This document shows positions 60,650-64,000 of a DNA stretch of 64,000 nucleotides, one piece after another. Numbering within the stretch: the first letter of the stretch is position 1; every line of letters begins with the position of its first letter. A program made the translations under genes and the position numbers. Origin of the DNA: Bacillota bacterium (GTDB lineage: Bacteria; Bacillota; Clostridia; Oscillospirales; Ruminococcaceae); NCBI GenBank assembly GCA_023457355.1, contig JAEWLW010000046.1, forward strand, positions 1 through 64,000, given 5' to 3'. A model generated the notes under the pieces. That model had not been told where the DNA came from. It searched no databases and saw nothing but the letters and a program-made list of their open reading frames with translations.

Positions 60650-61102
60650 TTATTGCGAATGGTTGGCGCGAACATATTTCGTGCTGACCAGTTCACCGAT
60701 GATAAGCGCATCCTCTTTGAGCTGAACTTCGCGGTAGTTCTCAAGGTGTTTATCTTTTAGACGTTCCATCCCTGAGACCGACTGCTTTGCCTCGACGACC
60801 ACGGCAAGCTGTTTTTCTACCGACTGCGCCTGTTTGGCCTGGTTGATTTTCAGGTCCTCAAGCAGGCGGCGGGTGTTGTCTATTTGAAAGCTGATGCAGC
60901 GCAGAACACCAATGCCGCAGCCCTTTTGTGCCAGCGCCTTAAGCTCTTGGTCACTTGCAAGCAGCTGACGTGAATTTTCTTCTATAGCGGCATCAATGCG
61001 CTTCAATTCGGCGCGCAGAATATTCAGTTTGCCCTTTTCTTCGTCAAGAAGCGCGCTTTTATAGCGCAAAACGCTCTCAAGCGGAAACGAAAACTTTTTC
61101 AT
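60650..61102 (-). CDS. fliJ: Flagellar export apparatus stalk protein FliJ
   Basis: The 150-residue coiled coil FSFPLESVLRYKSALLDEEKGKLNILRAELKRIDAAIEENSRQLLASDQELKAL is typical FliJ, the central stalk of the FliI ATPase and a link to FlhA. AGGAGAATGACGTGCG precedes ATG. It lies between fliI and fliK as usual. Confidence 0.93.
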   Translation of the reverse strand: MKKFSFPLESVLRYKSALLDEEKGKLNILRAELKRIDAAIEENSRQLLASDQELKALAQKGCGIGVLRCISFQIDNTRRLLEDLKINQAKQAQSVEKQLAVVVEAKQSVSGMERLKDKHLENYREVQLKEDALIIGELVSTKYVRANHSQ

Positions 61103-61135
61103 CGCACGTCATTCTCCTGCATTTTGGGTTGTTGA

Positions 61136-62440
61136 TCATTGTACAATTTTACACAGTGTTTTGACTGTATCGGCAAACGCGACTTTTTCCTCGACCGATT
61201 GCTGTAAAAAGCCGTTGATGGCATCAATGTGCGCCAGCGCTTCGTCCAGCTCGCGGTTAGACCCATGCTTGTAGGCGCCAATGGAAATCAGGTCCAGGTT
61301 ATTTTCATAGACCGCCATCATGTTGCGCAGCTTTGACGCAGCCTGAATCTGTGCCTTTTCGGCGATATCGTTCATCAGGCGGCTGACACTGTTGAGCAGG
61401 TCTATTGCCGGGTAGTGGTTTTTGGCGGCAATTTTTCGGGATAAAATAATGTGCCCGTCTATGATGCCGCGGACGGTATCGGCAATCGGCTCGTTGGTAT
61501 CGTCACCCTCAACCAGAACGGTGTAAATGCCGGTGATGGAACCCTTTTCGAAGTTTCCGGCCCGTTCCAGAAGCTTTGGCAGCGCCGCGTATATCGAAGG
61601 GGTGTAACCTCTGGCCACGGGCGGCTCGCCCACCGAAAGCCCAATTTCGCGTTGTGCCATGCAAAAACGGGTGAGTGAATCCATCATCAGCAGCACATCT
61701 TTGCCCTGGCGGCAAAAATATTCGGCGATGGCCGTCGCGGACAATGCGCACTTGCTGCGCTGCATAGCGGGCTGGTCGCTTGTGGCCACCACAATAACCG
61801 AGCGCTTTTGGCCCTCCGGCCCGAGGTCCCGGTTGAGAAATTCCACCACCTCGCGGCCGCGTTCGCCCACAAGCGCAATCACATTGACGTCGGCCTTGAC
61901 GTTGCGCGCCAGCATGCCCATCAGCGTACTTTTGCCGACCCCGCTTCCGGCGAAGATGCCCATTCTTTGCCCCTTGCCGATGGTGAGACAGCCGTCTATG
62001 GCGCGGATGCCCATTTCAATGGGGGCCTCGATGCGGGGGCGCTGCATGGGATTTGACACAATGCCGCTGATTAAGCAGGGCACGCCGCCATCAATGGGCG
62101 CACCGCCGTCAATAGGTTGCCCAAGGGCGTTAACGGTGCGGCCAATCAGCTGGTCGCTCACCTTAAGCATCAATTTTTCGCCGGTGTTCAGCACGCGGCT
62201 GCCCTGGCGGATGCCCTCGGTATCGGCGTAAGGCATGAGCAGCACCCGGTTTTCTTTGAAGCCGACCACCTCGGCGGTTACCCGCTTTCCGGATTTATCA
62301 AGGATGATCTGGCAGACATCGCCCATGCTGCAGGTGATGCCGGTTGCTTCAACGGTCATGCCGATGATCTTATCTATTTTACCCATCTGGGTGTATAGAT
62401 CACTGATTCTCAGGAGGTTTTTATAATAGGTTCTGTTCAT
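61136..62440 (-). CDS. fliI: Flagellar export ATPase FliI
   Basis: FliI is the hexameric F1-beta-like ATPase that energises export. The 434-residue protein has an N-terminal beta barrel (1-95), Walker A GSGVGKST (165-172), LVGERGREVVEFL (about 189-201), Walker B VLLMMDSLTRF (about 248-258) and SVGEPPVARGYTPSI. The C-terminal domain that binds FliJ is complete. It begins 6 bases after the fliH stop. Confidence 0.97.
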   Translation of the reverse strand: MNRTYYKNLLRISDLYTQMGKIDKIIGMTVEATGITCSMGDVCQIILDKSGKRVTAEVVGFKENRVLLMPYADTEGIRQGSRVLNTGEKLMLKVSDQLIGRTVNALGQPIDGGAPIDGGVPCLISGIVSNPMQRPRIEAPIEMGIRAIDGCLTIGKGQRMGIFAGSGVGKSTLMGMLARNVKADVNVIALVGERGREVVEFLNRDLGPEGQKRSVIVVATSDQPAMQRSKCALSATAIAEYFCRQGKDVLLMMDSLTRFCMAQREIGLSVGEPPVARGYTPSIYAALPKLLERAGNFEKGSITGIYTVLVEGDDTNEPIADTVRGIIDGHIILSRKIAAKNHYPAIDLLNSVSRLMNDIAEKAQIQAASKLRNMMAVYENNLDLISIGAYKHGSNRELDEALAHIDAINGFLQQSVEEKVAFADTVKTLCKIVQ

Positions 62441-62446
62441 GCCGCG

Positions 62447-63304
62447 TCACCCTTGCTCGGCAGCAAAATAACCTTTAAGGTTTTCTATTTGCTGTGTAAT
62501 CGAAGCGTCAAAAAATTTATCGGGTGTCTCAACAATACAGGTGTCCGGTGGGGCGTCAATCAACCGGATGTTGACCCTGCCGGCCGATGGGTTATCTTTA
62601 AGCTTTTGCTGAAGTTGCGTCAGAAGCCCGGTCATGTGCTCCGATATCTCCACCGACATCCACGGTGCATTGCCGACCGAGTTGACAGCGGCCATGACCA
62701 GCGGCACCAAGCGGGTATCATCGGCATTAATGGTATCCATCAGAATTTTCTGGGCGATTTCAAGCGCCATCCATTTAAGGTCCTGCTCATGGCCGGTGAT
62801 AAACGCGGCCTGGGCGCTCTCCAGCCGGGCGATGGCCTTTTCAATATTCTGAATGCAGTTGGAAATATCCTTTGTGGTTTGTGCGACGGCTTCCTGCCTG
62901 CCCTGCACGCATGCGGCCTGACGGTCGTGCTCTATTTGCGCGGCGGCACGTGCAATCGCTTCCCTGTATTCGGCCTGTGCCTTGGCGTGGCCTTCTTCAA
63001 TCAGGCGGGCGGCTTCTGAAGTCGCCTGTGCGATGATTTGATCGCGCAACTGTTCGAGCTGTACAACGTCCTGAACGGTTGCGCGGCCTGCGTGACGCAC
63101 AGAATTCGGCGTACTGCTTTCCGGCCCTCCGGCAGATTCGCTGCCCGGTTGATCCAAAATTTCAATCGAGGCTTCCTGGTCTTCCTCTAAGCTGTCCGAT
63201 GAAGCCTGGGGTTCAGCCCCGGCCGCCATGGGAGAATCGGTATCCCCAAGCACATAATACTTCTCAGAAGTGGTGACGTTGTTCGGTTTATAAATTCTAC
63301 GCAA
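62447..63304 (-). CDS. fliH: Flagellar export ATPase regulator FliH
   Basis: FliH dimers hold FliI at the C-ring. The 285-residue protein has an acidic N-terminus (about 20-65), a long coiled coil (about 75-160 with Ala-rich heptads) and a FliH/HrpE C-domain (about 165-280: HEQDLKWMALEIAQKILMDTINADDTRLVPLVMAAVNSVG). TTG start with AAAGGATGACGTAA upstream, overlapping fliG by 8 bases. Confidence 0.93.
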   Translation of the reverse strand: MRRIYKPNNVTTSEKYYVLGDTDSPMAAGAEPQASSDSLEEDQEASIEILDQPGSESAGGPESSTPNSVRHAGRATVQDVVQLEQLRDQIIAQATSEAARLIEEGHAKAQAEYREAIARAAAQIEHDRQAACVQGRQEAVAQTTKDISNCIQNIEKAIARLESAQAAFITGHEQDLKWMALEIAQKILMDTINADDTRLVPLVMAAVNSVGNAPWMSVEISEHMTGLLTQLQQKLKDNPSAGRVNIRLIDAPPDTCIVETPDKFFDASITQQIENLKGYFAAEQG

Positions 63305-64000
63305 TTACGTCATCCTTTCCGCCCTTGGAAATGACCAGCTCTCCTTCCTCCTCCAGCTTGCGTATCGCGTCAACGATGCGCTGCTGGGCAGCCTCAACAT
63401 CACGCAGACGTACATTGTGAAGGAATTCGATATCGCTGGCGATGCTTTCCTGCATGCGCTTGGACATGTTGTTGAAGATAACGGCCGAAACCTCGGCGTT
63501 TGTGCCCTTGAGGGCGACGGCCAAATCCTTGGAGTCGATCTCGCGCAGGAAACGCTGTATCGACATATCGTCCAGAAAGACGATATCTTCGAACACAAAC
63601 ATCAGCTTGCGCACGTTGTCGGCCAGTTCCGGATCCTTGAGTCCGAGCTCGTCGAAAATCTGCTTTTCGGTGCCGCGGTCGACATTGTTCATAATGTCGG
63701 CCACGTGGTTGATGCCGCCCAGCTCCATAAGGTCGACCGAAATAATGGAACCGAACTTTTTTGCCAGAATTTTTTCAACAATGCTGATCATTTCGGGCGA
63801 AGCGCGGTCAAGCTTTGCAATGCGTTCAATAACCTCGATGCGCAGATCCGGCGAGAGCTCGGAGATGACCTGGGAGGCCTGTTCTGCACGCGCATAGGAC
63901 AGAATGAGCGCAATCGTCTGCGGGTGTTCATTTTGCAGGATATTCAGCAGGCTTTTATAATCGGCCTTGCGGATGAAATCGAAGGATTTTGTTTTGAGCG
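63297..64000 (-). CDS. fliG: Flagellar motor switch protein FliG (N-terminus beyond window)
   Basis: The frame is open to the window edge and encodes the C-terminal 234 residues of FliG. It includes the middle-domain motif NEHPQTIALILSYARAEQASQVISEL, the VDRGTEKQIFDEL linker and the C-terminal torque domain (FVFEDIVFLDDMSIQRFLREIDSKDLAVALKG...ISKRMQESI-type segment) with its charged Arg/Asp residues. An internal ATG at 63791 is not the start. fliE, fliF, flgB and flgC are expected upstream, outside the window. Confidence 0.96.
   Translation of the reverse strand, partial: LKTKSFDFIRKADYKSLLNILQNEHPQTIALILSYARAEQASQVISELSPDLRIEVIERIAKLDRASPEMISIVEKILAKKFGSIISVDLMELGGINHVADIMNNVDRGTEKQIFDELGLKDPELADNVRKLMFVFEDIVFLDDMSIQRFLREIDSKDLAVALKGTNAEVSAVIFNNMSKRMQESIASDIEFLHNVRLRDVEAAQQRIVDAIRKLEEEGELVISKGGKDDVIA

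Overview
The window reads as a chromosomal segment of a motile, anaerobic, low-to-moderate GC member of the Bacillota, class Clostridia (an Oscillospirales-like lineage is my guess). The reasons are a T-box leader, Gram-positive style promoters and U-tailed terminators, pyruvate:ferredoxin oxidoreductase, and a Bacillus/Clostridium-type flagellar set (FliY, CheC, CheD, FliW, CsrA, FlbD, FapA). No rRNA, tRNA, IS transposase or CRISPR was seen.

Region 1 (1-17.5 kb) is metabolism and transport. A partial IclR regulator diverges from a TauE/SafE permease plus PaaI-type thioesterase operon. leuA follows behind a T-box leader with a CUC (Leu) specifier. A PadR / DUF1700 / membrane-protein operon has a palindromic operator over its own promoter. 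A CNNM/CBS (CorC/HlyC) membrane protein lies behind a long structured leader. PFOR and a PutP symporter come next, then a LysR regulator divergent from an MFS permease. An aminotransferase and an N-acetyltransferase for an N-acetylated amino-sugar nucleotide sit next to the filament-cap genes.

Region 2 (17.6-27.1 kb, mostly minus strand) holds the late flagellar genes: flgM-flgN-flgK-flgL-DUF6470-fliW-csrA from a strong sigma-28 promoter, and fliD-fliS from a second one. Between them are a helical hypothetical protein and an opposite-strand PilZ-N-like gene whose only well-placed start codon is AUA.

Region 3 (27.1-35.3 kb) is the least conventional. A ParA ATPase is coupled to a ComFB-domain protein. 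An EAL-HDOD protein with an eroded EAL active site follows, then a 740-residue-class FtsA/SHS2 actin-fold protein with beta-grasp-like repeats, a PilZ protein, and a second, reduced FlhB/FliK-like pair (YlqH/YlqG type). Together they look like a nucleotide-signal and cell-organisation module placed between two flagellar blocks.

Region 4 (35.6-40.2 kb, plus strand) is cheA-cheW-cheR-cheB. Region 5 (40.7-64 kb, minus strand) is the large early flagellar/chemotaxis operon, read as fliG-fliH-fliI-fliJ-fliK-flgD-TIGR02530-flgE-flbD-motA-motB-fliM-fliY-cheY-fliO-fliP-fliQ-fliR-flhB-flhA-fliA-flgF-flgG-cheC-cheD-fapA. fliL, flhF and flhG are missing from their usual places. The operon encodes the basal body, export gate, hook, stator, switch and sigma-28. 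Sigma-28 and FlgM then control the late genes of Region 2.

Two copies of a non-coding, MITE-like repeat (28.6-28.9 kb and 40.3-40.64 kb) each sit between the end of an operon and its terminator, in the same orientation relative to transcription. One copy is flanked by an exact 30-bp duplication of the terminator hairpin.
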